Under the pieces are notes generated by a model. It worked only from the letters and a program-made list of their open reading frames with translations. It did no database searches and was not told the DNA's origin. Below, piece by piece: positions 1 through 8,599 of a stretch of 58,272 bases of DNA (its first letter is position 1; each line of letters starts with the position of its first letter). Source of the stretch: Fimenecus sp045613065 (GTDB lineage: Bacteria; Bacillota; Clostridia; Oscillospirales; Acutalibacteraceae); assembly GCA_045613065.1 (NCBI GenBank), contig JAZLAH010000038.1:1-58272 (forward strand). Reading direction: 5' to 3'. The position numbers and the translations under genes are program-made.

Positions 1-1024
1 CGACAGAAGAACAGAAATTTCAAATGTTCTTGGTGAAGTTGATATTGAAGACCTTATTGCCGAAGAAGATTGCGTATTTACTCTTACTAAGATGGGTTAC
101 ATCAAGCGTCAGCCTGTTGAAACTTATCAGGTACAGCGCCGTGGTGGTAAAGGTATCAAGGGTATGAGTCGTCGTGAAGAAGACTATGCAGAAAGTATGT
201 TTATCTGTTCATCTCACGATTATATTCTTTTCTTCACATCTGAAGGTAAGATGTACAGACTTAAAGGTTATGAAATTCCAGAAGGAACAAGAACAAGTAA
301 GGGTATGAATATTGTTAATATTCTTCCTATTACTGCTGATGAAAAAGTTACAGCAATGCTTCGTGTTCCTGACTTTGGTGAGGATAAATACTTCCTTTGT
401 ATGGCAACAAAGAATGGTGTTATCAAGAGAACTGAGCTTGATGCATACAAGAATATCCGTAAGAGTGGTATTATTGCTATCAATCTTGACGAAGGTGACG
501 AACTCCGTTGGGTTAAACTTACTGATGGTGAACAAAAACTCATGGTTGCTACAAGAAAGGGTATGAGTATTTGCTTTGATGAAAACGATGCTCGCGCTAT
601 CGGTAGAACTGCCCGTGGTGTTCGTGCGATTACTCTCAGCGATGGTGACGAAGTTGTAGGTATGGTTATCTTTAATAATGAAGGCAAGGTTCTTACAATC
701 AGCGAAAAGGGATATGGTAGAAGAAGCGATGTTTCTAACTATCGTGTTCAAAATCGTGGCGGTAAGGGTCTTACTAACTATCATACTGAACAATATGGCG
801 AAGTTTGTGCTGTAGAAATGGTAGAAGATAATCAGGATATCATTATGATTTCATCCGATGGTATCATTATCCGTCTTCCTGCAGAACAAGTCAGAGAATG
901 TAACCGTCCGTCAAAGGGTGTTATCCTTATGAAGACAAAGCACGGAGAAAGAGATGTTACAATTTCACTTGCAGAGCATGAGGAAGAAAGTGACGACACA
1001 ACTGAGGAAACCAACGAAGAATAA
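1..1024 (+). CDS. gyrA: DNA gyrase subunit A, C-terminal part (5' truncated by the window edge)
   Basis: The reading frame is open from base 2 and enters the window inside the gene. It encodes the C-terminal DNA-wrapping beta-pinwheel of the type II topoisomerase that introduces negative supercoils with GyrB. The canonical GyrA box QRRGGKG lies at 134-154, which separates gyrase from topoisomerase IV ParC. A second degenerate blade motif, QNRGGKG, lies near 750. The tail is acidic (EEESDDTTEETNEE), as in many GyrA proteins. The DDRRTEI-type segment at the very start marks the junction before the C-terminal domain. The LCP gene follows after a 29-bp gap, so the genes may be co-transcribed. Identification is firm; the N-terminal breakage-reunion domain is outside the window. 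Confidence 0.96.
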   Translation, partial: DRRTEISNVLGEVDIEDLIAEEDCVFTLTKMGYIKRQPVETYQVQRRGGKGIKGMSRREEDYAESMFICSSHDYILFFTSEGKMYRLKGYEIPEGTRTSKGMNIVNILPITADEKVTAMLRVPDFGEDKYFLCMATKNGVIKRTELDAYKNIRKSGIIAINLDEGDELRWVKLTDGEQKLMVATRKGMSICFDENDARAIGRTARGVRAITLSDGDEVVGMVIFNNEGKVLTISEKGYGRRSDVSNYRVQNRGGKGLTNYHTEQYGEVCAVEMVEDNQDIIMISSDGIIIRLPAEQVRECNRPSKGVILMKTKHGERDVTISLAEHEEESDDTTEETNEE

Positions 1025-1053
1025 TTTTTCTCTTTGTGAAAGGAAGAATCTTT

Positions 1054-2277
1054 ATGGATGAAAATATGAATAAAGAACAGGAATTTAATGAAGTTTCTGA
1101 AAAAACTCCAGAAGAGATAAAAAAAGAAAAGAAAAAGAAAAGAAGAAAAGGATTTTTTATCTTCTTTATTGTATTCATGTCAATAATTCTTATTTGTGGA
1201 GGAGTAGTTGCAGGATTTGTTTTCAGCAAATTGGGAAAAATCAATTATGATACACCTGAACAGACAACTATTTCTCCAACACAGGAATTTGTTGAGAAAG
1301 AGGAAGAAGTAATTGTTTTTGACGATATAGACGATGCCACAGGTAACAACTTCAAAGAAATTCTTAAAAACTGGGCAACAAACGGTGGACAGAAAATGTC
1401 TGATAAGTCTGTTATAAACATTCTTCTGATAGGTAGTGATGCATCAGCAAAATCCGATTATCGAGTAAGTGTAACAGATAAGGGTAATACAGATGTAATG
1501 ATGCTGGTATCAATCAATACAAGTAATGAAACTATTAAGCTTGTTTCATTTATGCGTGACAGCTATACTTATATGGACCAATTTGACAGATATGCAAAAC
1601 TTAACGCTGCTTGTGCAAATGGTGGACCTGGGTATTTAGTAGAAACCATCGAAAACGATTACAAGATTGAGATTGACGGATATGTGTTAGTTGACTTTGA
1701 TTCCTTTGTTCAGGTTATTGATATTGTTGGTGGAGTCAGAGTAAATGTTCCTGCATATGTTGGTGAAAGTCTTAACAAAGGGGACTGTAAAAAGAATCCG
1801 ATTCCTATAGGAAATAATGTTCTTATTGATGGTGAACAAGCTCTTCATTTCAGTCGAGTGAGAAAAACAGATGCTGATGGTGATATTAGTAGAACCAGAC
1901 GTCAGCGTGAGGTAATTAATGCCTTGATTCAAAAATGTAAAGGTGCAAGTTTAGGTGAAATCAATGCTGTAGCAGATGCAGTTCTGGCAAATGTCAGAAC
2001 AAATATCAGCCGAAAGACCATTTTAACTTATGCAGCAAAAGCGGTTACTGATAATTGGGCAAGTTATACTCTTTCACAGACAGAAATGCCCGACAAGTAC
2101 ACAAGAGCATCCTATATGTCAGCATCTACTGCTTGGATTTGGATTGTAGACTATCCGTTGGCAGCTCAGACTGTTCAGGAATTCCTTTATGGCAAAACAA
2201 ATATTACTCTTCCTGAAAACCGACAGACAGCAATCAGCATTATGGGCAAATATGTGCCTAAAAAGCCTACAAATTAA
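1054..2277 (+). CDS. LytR-CpsA-Psr (LCP) family cell-wall polymer ligase
   Basis: Membrane-anchored enzyme of the LCP family, which transfers undecaprenyl-phosphate-linked anionic glycopolymers (teichoic acid, capsule) onto peptidoglycan. A Lys/Glu-rich cytoplasmic head is followed by one membrane segment (about residues 34-58) and the extracytoplasmic LCP domain. Hallmarks visible are NILLIGSD, DVMMLVSIN with the following SFMRDSY, and HFSRVRKTDADGDISRTRRQ, which carries the conserved Arg residues that bind the pyrophosphate lipid. I chose ATG 1054 because AAAGGAAG sits eight bases upstream; an in-frame GTG at 1036 would place that ribosome site inside the gene. It lies between gyrA and the CPBP protease gene. 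The family is certain; the polymer transferred is unknown. Confidence 0.92.
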   Translation: MDENMNKEQEFNEVSEKTPEEIKKEKKKKRRKGFFIFFIVFMSIILICGGVVAGFVFSKLGKINYDTPEQTTISPTQEFVEKEEEVIVFDDIDDATGNNFKEILKNWATNGGQKMSDKSVINILLIGSDASAKSDYRVSVTDKGNTDVMMLVSINTSNETIKLVSFMRDSYTYMDQFDRYAKLNAACANGGPGYLVETIENDYKIEIDGYVLVDFDSFVQVIDIVGGVRVNVPAYVGESLNKGDCKKNPIPIGNNVLIDGEQALHFSRVRKTDADGDISRTRRQREVINALIQKCKGASLGEINAVADAVLANVRTNISRKTILTYAAKAVTDNWASYTLSQTEMPDKYTRASYMSASTAWIWIVDYPLAAQTVQEFLYGKTNITLPENRQTAISIMGKYVPKKPTN

Positions 2278-2289
2278 AGGTGTGAATCA

Positions 2290-3366
2290 ATGGACAACAA
2301 TTTTTACGGAAATAACCAACAAAATGGTTGGCAAGCTCCTCCACCAAATAATTCATATGGATATTATAACTATGGTGCTTACGTAAATAGTGATTTTTAT
2401 AAGAATTTACAAAAAGCAAAAAGAGAGAAAAAGCTGATTAAAAAAATAGGTACAACTTGTGGCATAGGCGCGTTGTTGTATCTGATATTTGCATATAGTT
2501 TTTCTTTCGCAGTAGCGATTTTATCAAAGATTATTAAACCGCTTCAGGTAATTTTTTCTGATTTAACGGCAACCCATGCATTTGATGCAATAACATCAGT
2601 GTTGTCTTTGGGATTACCTTTCCTTTTGGTATATCTTATATTAAGAAGAAAAAAATTAGTAAAAGCATTACCATATGAAAAACCTAAGAATATAGAATCG
2701 GCAAAGTATCTCACCATGCTTTCAATTCCTGTTATGGTTTTTTCATCAATAATTGTTAACTATATTTCCGCGATAGTTCAGGCTATCCTTGGTGTGGAAT
2801 TCAATAGTAATTTATCTGCCACAAAGCTTTCAGGAATAGGAAGCATAATTATAATAATTGTAAGCATGTCAGTTGTTCCTGCTTTAATGGAAGAATTTGT
2901 TGTACGAGGTGTTGTACTACAACCATTACGTAAATTTGGCGACAAATTTGCAATTATCGTATCTGCGCTTTTCTTTTCTATGTTGCATGGAAATATGTTG
3001 CAAATACCATATACTTTCGTGGGTGGACTTATTCTTGGCTATCTTGCAGTAAAGACAAAAAGCTTGTGGCCACCGATAATTTTACATTTTGTGAATAATT
3101 TTTATTCCGTCATTGTTATGATTGTATCCGACAATTTCAGTGATAAAGCAGCAAACTATACAGCTTATGGAATCTGGGTGCTTTTTGCAGTATTAGGTGT
3201 TGTGGGATTCATTGGATATATGAAAAATCGAGAAGAGATATCACTGTATAAGTCAGAAAGTATTCTTAGCACAAAAGAAAAAGTAGTTGCTTTTATTAAA
3301 AATGGACCAATGATAACAGCAATCATTGCTTACTCAGTTATGGCAATAAAAAGTATTGCATTTTAA
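2290..3366 (+). CDS. CPBP family intramembrane glutamic/metallo-protease
   Basis: Polytopic membrane protein of the CAAX protease and bacteriocin-processing (CPBP/ABI) family, about 358 residues. A cytoplasmic Asn/Gln/Tyr-rich N-terminus (residues 1-40) precedes about eight membrane segments. Motif 1, EEFVVRGVVLQPLRKFG, carries the paired glutamates and arginine. Motif 2, FSMLHGN, and motif 3, LHFVNNFYSV, carry the other conserved His and Asn residues, so the active site looks complete. It starts 12 bp after the LCP gene and ends 2 bp before tadA, inside a plus-strand operon. Family members cut prenylated proteins or peptides or give bacteriocin immunity; the substrate here cannot be told. 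Confidence 0.9.
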   Translation: MDNNFYGNNQQNGWQAPPPNNSYGYYNYGAYVNSDFYKNLQKAKREKKLIKKIGTTCGIGALLYLIFAYSFSFAVAILSKIIKPLQVIFSDLTATHAFDAITSVLSLGLPFLLVYLILRRKKLVKALPYEKPKNIESAKYLTMLSIPVMVFSSIIVNYISAIVQAILGVEFNSNLSATKLSGIGSIIIIIVSMSVVPALMEEFVVRGVVLQPLRKFGDKFAIIVSALFFSMLHGNMLQIPYTFVGGLILGYLAVKTKSLWPPIILHFVNNFYSVIVMIVSDNFSDKAANYTAYGIWVLFAVLGVVGFIGYMKNREEISLYKSESILSTKEKVVAFIKNGPMITAIIAYSVMAIKSIAF

Positions 3367-3368
3367 AT

Positions 3369-3836
3369 ATGGATAAATTGGATTTTATGAAATATGCTCT
3401 TTCTCTTGCAGAGAAATCTGCAGAGGAGGGTGAGGTGCCTGTTGGAGCAATTGTTGTTTGTGATGGCAAAATTGTTGGTGAAGGCAGGAATCGCAGGGAA
3501 GTTGTGAAAAATGCTTTACATCATGCAGAAATTGAAGCAATCAACAACGCTTGTCAGACTCTTGGTGGATGGAGACTCTGGAAATGTGATTTGTATGTCA
3601 CTTTAGAGCCATGCCCTATGTGTGCAGGTGCAATTATCAATTCAAGAATAAAAAATGTGTATTTCGGTGCAACTGACGAAAAAAATGGTGCTGTCGTTTC
3701 GGCAGCACAGCTTTTTGATATGAACTTTACTCATAAGCCCTTGTATGAGGGTGGAATTATGGGCGAAGAGTGTGCAGAAATACTTTCAACATTTTTTAAG
3801 AACTTAAGAAAGCAGAAAGCAGGTGAAGAAAAATGA
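3369..3836 (+). CDS. tadA: tRNA-specific adenosine-34 deaminase
   Basis: Zinc-dependent deaminase that converts A34 to inosine in the wobble position of tRNA-Arg(ACG). The cytidine-deaminase fold shows its signature residues: His52 and Glu54 in HHAEIEA (zinc ligand and proton shuttle), and Cys82 and Cys85 in EPCPMCAGAI (zinc ligands). Length, 155 residues, is usual for TadA. The stop overlaps the mnmE start by four bases (ATGA), giving two tRNA-modification genes in translational coupling. The gene starts only 2 bp after the CPBP stop, so it depends on upstream transcription. Confidence 0.96.
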   Translation: MDKLDFMKYALSLAEKSAEEGEVPVGAIVVCDGKIVGEGRNRREVVKNALHHAEIEAINNACQTLGGWRLWKCDLYVTLEPCPMCAGAIINSRIKNVYFGATDEKNGAVVSAAQLFDMNFTHKPLYEGGIMGEECAEILSTFFKNLRKQKAGEEK

Positions 3837-5194
3837 GTACTGTTGCAGCAATATCTACGGGGAGAGCACCAGGTGGTATCGGAGTTGTGAGAATCTCAGG
3901 AGAAAATGCAATAAGTATTGCAGATAAAGTTTTTTCTTCATTCAACGGAAAGAAATTGTGTGAAATTCCTGGCTATTCTGCACTCTATGGAAAAGCAAGT
4001 GATGAAAAAGGCAGCATCGATAATGTTGTTGCACTTGTTTTTAAAGCACCAAAGAGCTATACAGGCGAAGATGTTGTTGAAATCTCTTGCCACGGTGGTC
4101 TTTTTGTTACGGATAAAGTTTTAAAATCAGTATATGACGCAGGTGCAATCCCTGCTGAGCCGGGAGAATTTACAAAAAGAGCATTCTTAAATGGAAAAAT
4201 GGACCTGACAAGTGCCGAATCCGTTATGAATATCATTTCTGCTCAGGGTGAACAAGCAGAAAAAATTGCTCTGGGTGTCCTTGAGGGAAGACTTTTTAAA
4301 GAAATTAAGAAAATAAACGATAAATTAGTATATGATATGGCTTTGCTTTCTGCGTGGGTTGATTATCCTTATGAAGAGATTGAGGATTTATCTGATAACA
4401 ACCTTAAAGAGCATATCGAAGATAGTTTAAACAGTCTTGAAAAACTCATAAATGATTTCTCAAAGGGACAAATTATAATGGAGGGTGTTGATACTGCTAT
4501 TGTGGGATGTCCCAATGTCGGAAAATCTACGCTCATGAACTTGCTTTCTGGTACTGAAAAGTCAATTGTTACCGAAATCGCAGGTACAACACGTGATATA
4601 GTTGAAGATACGGTTAATGTGGGTGGAATTACACTCCGACTTGCCGATACTGCAGGTGTTCGTGAGACTGAAGATGTTGTTGAAAGTATTGGCGTTGACA
4701 GAGCAGTTAAAAGACTCGAAAATGCAGAGCTTGTTCTTGCAGTTTTTGATGCAACAAGAGATTTGAATGAGGCAGATTATCGTCTTATTGAACTCTGCAA
4801 AGGGAAAAAAGCAATAGGAATTATAAATAAAACCGATATAGATAAAAATCATCTAAAAGGAAAAGTTGAAGAAAATTTCTCTCAGACAGTTTTTATCTCA
4901 GCAAAAACAGGTAAGGGAAAAGAGGAGCTTGCAAAAGCCATTGAGGAGACACTTGGTACAGCAGATTTTGATACATCTGCTACTGCAATTGTCAATGACC
5001 GTCAATGTGAATGTTGTAAAAAAGCTCTTGATGCATTGAAAGATGCCGACAATGCTCTTATGCTTGGTATGACAATGGATGCAGTTACAGTCTGCCTTGA
5101 TTCGGCCATTGAAAACCTTATGGTTTTAACGGGTGAAAAGGCTACTGAACTTGTAGTTAATGAGATTTTTGCACAGTTCTGTGTTGGTAAATAA
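3833..5194 (+). CDS. mnmE: tRNA uridine-5-carboxymethylaminomethyl modification GTPase MnmE (TrmE)
   Basis: With MnmG it installs the carboxymethylaminomethyl group at C5 of wobble U34. An N-terminal folate-binding domain (TVAAISTGRAPGGIGVVRISG) is followed by a helical domain and an inserted G domain. The G1 loop GCPNVGKST is at about residues 224-232; ADTAG (G3) and NKTD (G4) follow. The C-terminal FCVGK is the FCxGK motif whose Cys is required for modification. The 453-residue length is normal. It overlaps tadA by four bases and is followed 44 bp on by the mrp-type gene. mnmG is not in the window. Confidence 0.97.
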   Translation: MSTVAAISTGRAPGGIGVVRISGENAISIADKVFSSFNGKKLCEIPGYSALYGKASDEKGSIDNVVALVFKAPKSYTGEDVVEISCHGGLFVTDKVLKSVYDAGAIPAEPGEFTKRAFLNGKMDLTSAESVMNIISAQGEQAEKIALGVLEGRLFKEIKKINDKLVYDMALLSAWVDYPYEEIEDLSDNNLKEHIEDSLNSLEKLINDFSKGQIIMEGVDTAIVGCPNVGKSTLMNLLSGTEKSIVTEIAGTTRDIVEDTVNVGGITLRLADTAGVRETEDVVESIGVDRAVKRLENAELVLAVFDATRDLNEADYRLIELCKGKKAIGIINKTDIDKNHLKGKVEENFSQTVFISAKTGKGKEELAKAIEETLGTADFDTSATAIVNDRQCECCKKALDALKDADNALMLGMTMDAVTVCLDSAIENLMVLTGEKATELVVNEIFAQFCVGK

Positions 5195-5238
5195 TAAATT
5201 AGTTAGTAATTATCTATCTTGAAAAGAGGTTATATAAA

Positions 5239-6054
5239 ATGAGCGAATGTAGCGGAAATTGCAGCAGTTGTTCATCAAACTGCGATAGCAAAAAACAGGA
5301 TTTACGCATTCCGGGAAATCCAATGAGTGATGTAAAAAAAGTTATTGGTGTTGTAAGTGGTAAAGGTGGCGTTGGTAAGAGCTTCGTCACATCTTCACTT
5401 GCTGTTACAGCACAGACAATGGGGTATCAGACAGCTATTCTCGACGCTGATATCACTGGACCATCAATTCCAAAGGCATTTGGTGTACATGGTAATCCTG
5501 AAGGTACAGCAGACGGTATGTATCCATTGGAATCAAAGTTAGGCACAAGAATTATGAGTGTAAATCTTCTCCTTCAGCGAGAAGACCAGCCTGTTATCTG
5601 GCGTGGACCAGTTATTTCAGGTGTTATTCATCAGTTCTGGCAGGAAACAGTATGGGGTGATGTTGACTTCATGTTTGTTGATCTGCCTCCGGGAACAGGT
5701 GACGTTCCACTTACAGTTTTCCAGTCACTTCCACTTGATGGTATTGTAATCGTTACAACTCCTCAGGATTTGGTTACACTTATTGTTAAGAAAGCAGTTA
5801 ACATGGCAAAGATGATGAATGTTCCAATTATTGGTATTGTTGAGAATATGAGTTATTTTGAATGTCCTGACTGTAATAAAAAGCACTATATTTATGGTGA
5901 AAGCAAGATTGACGAAATCGCAAAAGAACTCGACATTCCTGTTCTTGCAAAACTTCCTATCAACCCTGCAAATGCTGCACTTGTTGATAAAGGATGCATT
6001 GAACTCAGCGAGGAAAAACAGTTTATCGACGTAATTAAAAAGATGACTGAATAA
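5239..6054 (+). CDS. Mrp/NBP35-type P-loop ATPase, Fe-S cluster carrier
   Basis: Cytosolic ATPase of the Mrp/Nbp35/ApbC family that holds and transfers iron-sulfur clusters. The N-terminus carries a Cys cluster, ECSGNCSSCSSNCDS (residues 3-17), of the type found in ferredoxin-like extensions of Nbp35-type proteins. The deviant Walker A, GVVSGKGGVGKS, lies near residue 37-48, then Walker B-like VDLPPGTGD. The cluster-binding Cys pair, FECPDCNKKH, is near residues 210-219. It is the last gene of the plus-strand run; the gap from mnmE is 44 bp with a clear AAAGAGG ribosome site. A bidirectional terminator follows at 6078-6106. Confidence 0.93.
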   Translation: MSECSGNCSSCSSNCDSKKQDLRIPGNPMSDVKKVIGVVSGKGGVGKSFVTSSLAVTAQTMGYQTAILDADITGPSIPKAFGVHGNPEGTADGMYPLESKLGTRIMSVNLLLQREDQPVIWRGPVISGVIHQFWQETVWGDVDFMFVDLPPGTGDVPLTVFQSLPLDGIVIVTTPQDLVTLIVKKAVNMAKMMNVPIIGIVENMSYFECPDCNKKHYIYGESKIDEIAKELDIPVLAKLPINPANAALVDKGCIELSEEKQFIDVIKKMTE

Positions 6055-6077
6055 GCAAACAGTCAAAAATAAACTAA

Positions 6078-6106
6078 AAGGCAGCTTGGGTAATCCAAAC
6101 TGCCTT
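6078..6106. terminator. Bidirectional intrinsic terminator between converging genes
   Basis: The stem AAGGCAG..TTGG pairs with CCAA..CTGCCTT, with one mismatch and a GTAA-type loop. It is flanked by A-rich sequence on the left and T-rich sequence on the right, so it can stop both the mrp-type gene (+) and the membrane protein at 6126 (-). Confidence 0.8.
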
Positions 6107-6125
6107 AATTTATTTTATATATGTA

Positions 6126-6536
6126 TTAATATAATGTCTTTGAAAGTACAAAGCAAGTCCAGAGTGCAATTACAAATAACCCTTCAGCAGGAATTGCAAG
6201 CTTTGTGTAAGGGCATTTCCAACCTTTATCAACGCAGAGGAAGATTGTTCTTGTAACAAAAACTGTTGTTGCGAAGAAAAGTCCACCAATCATTGAATAG
6301 TAAGGAGTTTTGAGTGCCAACATAAGGAAAAGTAAGAAGCCACCTAAAGCACCGGAAATACCACCATAGTAAACACGGATTTCTGTAATACCAGCATTAT
6401 CAACGGGTTTTACTGAAAAGCTTTCAGCATTCTTGAGTGGGCTGATAATAAAAACAATTGCCATACCAAAGAAGTATAAAACCAAACCAATGGTAGCTAC
6501 TGCTGCAGGGATATTTGACATTAAAATTTCTTTCAT
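6126..6536 (-). CDS. Small four-helix membrane protein, DUF4345-like
   Basis: A 136-residue protein with about four membrane segments: residues 10-32, 55-75, 80-100 and 115-133. The segment EIRVYYGGISGALGGFLLF matches the arrangement I associate with DUF4345 proteins (a conserved R-x-Y/F-x-G-G after the first helix), but no enzymatic residues are known for that family. A good ribosome site, AAAGGAG, lies upstream of ATG 6536. It is 12 bp downstream of the membrane protein gene at 6549-7451 and is probably co-transcribed with it. Function unknown. Confidence 0.7.
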   Translation of the reverse strand: MKEILMSNIPAAVATIGLVLYFFGMAIVFIISPLKNAESFSVKPVDNAGITEIRVYYGGISGALGGFLLFLMLALKTPYYSMIGGLFFATTVFVTRTIFLCVDKGWKCPYTKLAIPAEGLFVIALWTCFVLSKTLY

Positions 6537-6548
6537 AAAGTTTCTCCT

Positions 6549-7451
6549 TTACACCTTAACAGGTATTTTGTTTTCTTTCTTATCAAAGAAGGTTGTAAAA
6601 TTAATTATAAATAACAAAGCATAGGCAACCCACATAGGAAGATTTTCGATAAATGCACTCTTGCCCACAGTTACCAAAAGGACAAGCATAAGAGCAAGTA
6701 CTGCAATAAAGAAAACAGTTGCAATTATGTATTTCTTATCTTTCTGTTTGCATTTATGGAACAAGAAGATTATCACACCTGCTGCACCTAAAAATGCAAA
6801 TATAAGAGCAGTTGCCCAATGGCCTAAACAACGAGCAGTCATAACAAGGTCAAGACCGGCAGATGGAACATTTACTGTTACAAAGATTGCTGCACAACCA
6901 AGGGATGTTACAATAACACCAGCCTTGCCCTGATAATTATTTTTTCTATACATATAAAGTGTGTTTGTGAATATTGAAAGGGAAGCAAGAACACCCCACA
7001 TCTTGAATTCCCAAGGATAGCGAAGACCCAACATACTTGCAGTAACATCAGTTAAAATATTACCGAATTGGTGAGGAAAATCTAAAAAACCATACCAAGT
7101 AATAAAAGCAAAACCTGCAATAAGGTTTACAATACAGAAAATGGTTGTACCTTTACCAAGCTTTTCTGCAAAAAGGATTTTCTTAATAAAGAAAGCATAT
7201 AAGAAAAGAAGAGTTGTTGAACAAATTACCCAAAGCCAATAAACAGTAGCATTTGCATACAATGGCTCGTATAGCATACCGTCAAATTTAGCAATAAACT
7301 GGTCAGCAGGTAGAAGCATATCTGCATCAGTTGGAATTATGTATGGATATTGGTTCCAACTCATAAGGAAAGACATCCATAATCCATAAACTGTCGCAAT
7401 AACACACCACATAACAGTATAAATTTTCATCATTTTTTTATTATCTGTCAT
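6549..7451 (-). CDS. Polytopic membrane protein of unknown function
   Basis: About 300 residues with roughly eight to nine predicted membrane segments spread through the whole length. I did not recognise a family. Charged residues sit in short loops, for example KMMKIYT at the start and FDKKENKIPVKV at the end. I placed the start at ATG 7451 because GGAGGG lies just upstream; an extension to 7490 would bury that site. A sigma-A promoter at 7472-7500 drives it and presumably the DUF4345-like gene after it. With that small partner it could form a two-component membrane assembly, but that is inference. Confidence 0.75.
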   Translation of the reverse strand: MTDNKKMMKIYTVMWCVIATVYGLWMSFLMSWNQYPYIIPTDADMLLPADQFIAKFDGMLYEPLYANATVYWLWVICSTTLLFLYAFFIKKILFAEKLGKGTTIFCIVNLIAGFAFITWYGFLDFPHQFGNILTDVTASMLGLRYPWEFKMWGVLASLSIFTNTLYMYRKNNYQGKAGVIVTSLGCAAIFVTVNVPSAGLDLVMTARCLGHWATALIFAFLGAAGVIIFLFHKCKQKDKKYIIATVFFIAVLALMLVLLVTVGKSAFIENLPMWVAYALLFIINFTTFFDKKENKIPVKV

Positions 7452-7471
7452 AGCAATCCCTCCATAAAAAT

Positions 7472-7500
7472 ATTGTAGCACTAAACACACATAAAAGCAA
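7472..7500 (-). promoter_or_regulatory. Sigma-A promoter for the membrane-protein pair
   Basis: Read on the minus strand: -35 TTGCTT (7495-7500), a 17-bp spacer, and -10 TACAAT (7472-7477) with an extended TGC. The start codon is at 7451. Confidence 0.7.
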
Positions 7501-7504
7501 TAAA

Positions 7505-7529
7505 AAAGACACCTTATACGGGTGTCTTT
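7505..7529 (-). terminator. Intrinsic terminator ending the peptide-maturation operon
   Basis: A perfect nine-base stem (AAAGACACC with GGTGTCTTT) and a seven-base loop are followed on the minus strand by TTTTA. It lies 7 bp past the stop of the HPr-kinase-like gene, so it closes the eight-gene minus-strand operon. Confidence 0.85.
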
Positions 7530-7535
7530 CTTGTT

Positions 7536-8330
7536 TTATTTATTAAAAATTGCTTTTTCTGTAATTTTTACTGCCTCTTCTTCAAGGTTACATTCAAGCA
7601 GCCAGATAGGTGTTTTTTCAAGTAAAAGATTAAAGGAATTAAGAAGGTCGTGCATACACGCCTCATCCCACCGTGGCAAAAATACATGAGAAAAAAATAA
7701 TTGCATTGCCTCAATACTGTTTATTTTTCGGATACTATTTTTATCACTTTGTAAAAGTACAACAATACCTTTTAATTCGGATTTTTTGTTTATTCCGTAT
7801 TCAGATGAGCCTTTCCAAGGGGAGCCATAGGCATGAAACTTATCATCAACAAGACGAACAAAAACTTTATCACCATTAACTATTGTTGCATTACGATATT
7901 TCTCCCAGAGTTCAGCCTGAGTAGTTTTGCCAACACCTGACGGACCAGTGAAAATAATTCCGTTTCCCTCATAGTCAACATAGGATGCATGAAGAAGTAA
8001 TGTGTTTAATGAGCAAAGTCTGGAATAAACAGCAGTCACGACTAACTCGTCACTATACTCACCATTAACGCCTCTGCAAATATTAACATCTTTCCAGTCG
8101 TTATTTGCAAACATCATAGATGTAGGATTCTCACGATTACGGAAGAAGTGATTGGTTTTATGAGAAAAGTGTTCTATACCATAGGAGAAACTGCTCATAT
8201 CATCAAAGTCACTGATATTGATTTTTTGAATTGGTGATAGACTTTCTGCCGAATAAAAGTCCTGGTACTTTTCTTCTTTCCCTCCAAAAGTAATTTCAAA
8301 AGGGCAATCGACAAACGAATATTTTCCCAT
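7536..8330 (-). CDS. HPr kinase/PEP-carboxykinase-like protein of a peptide-modification cluster
   Basis: A P-loop kinase-like protein of about 264 residues. The loop FTGPSGVGKTTQAELW lies in the middle of the chain, followed by VNGDKVFVR as a Walker B-like strand and YGSPWKGSSEYG, the pattern seen in HprK-related kinases. HprK homologues of this size occur in RiPP clusters; the lasso-peptide tailoring kinases (ThcoK/PadeK type) phosphorylate a serine of the precursor. I prefer ATG 8330 because it overlaps the stop of the peptide gene as TAATG; ATG 8351 would add seven residues. It is last in the operon after the RRE, radical SAM and peptide genes. The substrate is inferred to be the adjacent peptide; bona fide HPr kinase is unlikely because the N-terminal HprK domain is missing. 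Confidence 0.8.
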   Translation of the reverse strand: MGKYSFVDCPFEITFGGKEEKYQDFYSAESLSPIQKINISDFDDMSSFSYGIEHFSHKTNHFFRNRENPTSMMFANNDWKDVNICRGVNGEYSDELVVTAVYSRLCSLNTLLLHASYVDYEGNGIIFTGPSGVGKTTQAELWEKYRNATIVNGDKVFVRLVDDKFHAYGSPWKGSSEYGINKKSELKGIVVLLQSDKNSIRKINSIEAMQLFFSHVFLPRWDEACMHDLLNSFNLLLEKTPIWLLECNLEEEAVKITEKAIFNK

Positions 8331-8599
8331 TACTGAATAAGTTGCAAGCATCCTGCCGGAGCGCCCAAACTTTGCATTTCCATAAAATATTGGAAGAAGG
8401 TTGAGCCATTTGGGACAGAAACAGGTTTATCCGACCTTGTATAAAAATCTCTGCACGGAGAAACACTCTGAGAAAACAAGATAGTCATAGCTCCTGAAAT
8501 TTGGTCTCCGCCCATGTCCTCGCCACCTGAAGATGCTATATTTTCATCAAATGCAATAGAATAGAGAAAAGATTCCGGCTTAACATATTCTTTTTTCAT
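8330..8599 (-). CDS. Candidate RiPP precursor peptide with YxxP leader
   Basis: An 89-residue peptide gene placed between the radical SAM enzyme (overlapping ATGA) and the HprK-like kinase (overlapping TAATG). The N-terminus, MKKEYVKPESFLYSIAFD, holds Tyr5-x-x-Pro8, the element that PqqD-like RRE proteins recognise in lasso-type leaders. A Ser/Gly break, ASSGGEDMGG (residues 22-31), looks like a leader/core boundary. The remaining 58 residues are Ser/Phe/Gly-rich, with Cys49 and Cys84. A strong AGGGGG ribosome site precedes the start. It resembles no enzyme. Its role as substrate is inferred from size, leader and context; the core being unusually long is a caution. Confidence 0.68.
   Translation of the reverse strand: MKKEYVKPESFLYSIAFDENIASSGGEDMGGDQISGAMTILFSQSVSPCRDFYTRSDKPVSVPNGSTFFQYFMEMQSLGAPAGCLQLIQ

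Noticed and set aside
7536..8351. Calling the P-loop protein a true HPr kinase/phosphorylase
   Set aside because: The N-terminal HprK domain is missing, no HPr or PTS gene is near, and the gene is coupled to a radical SAM peptide cluster.
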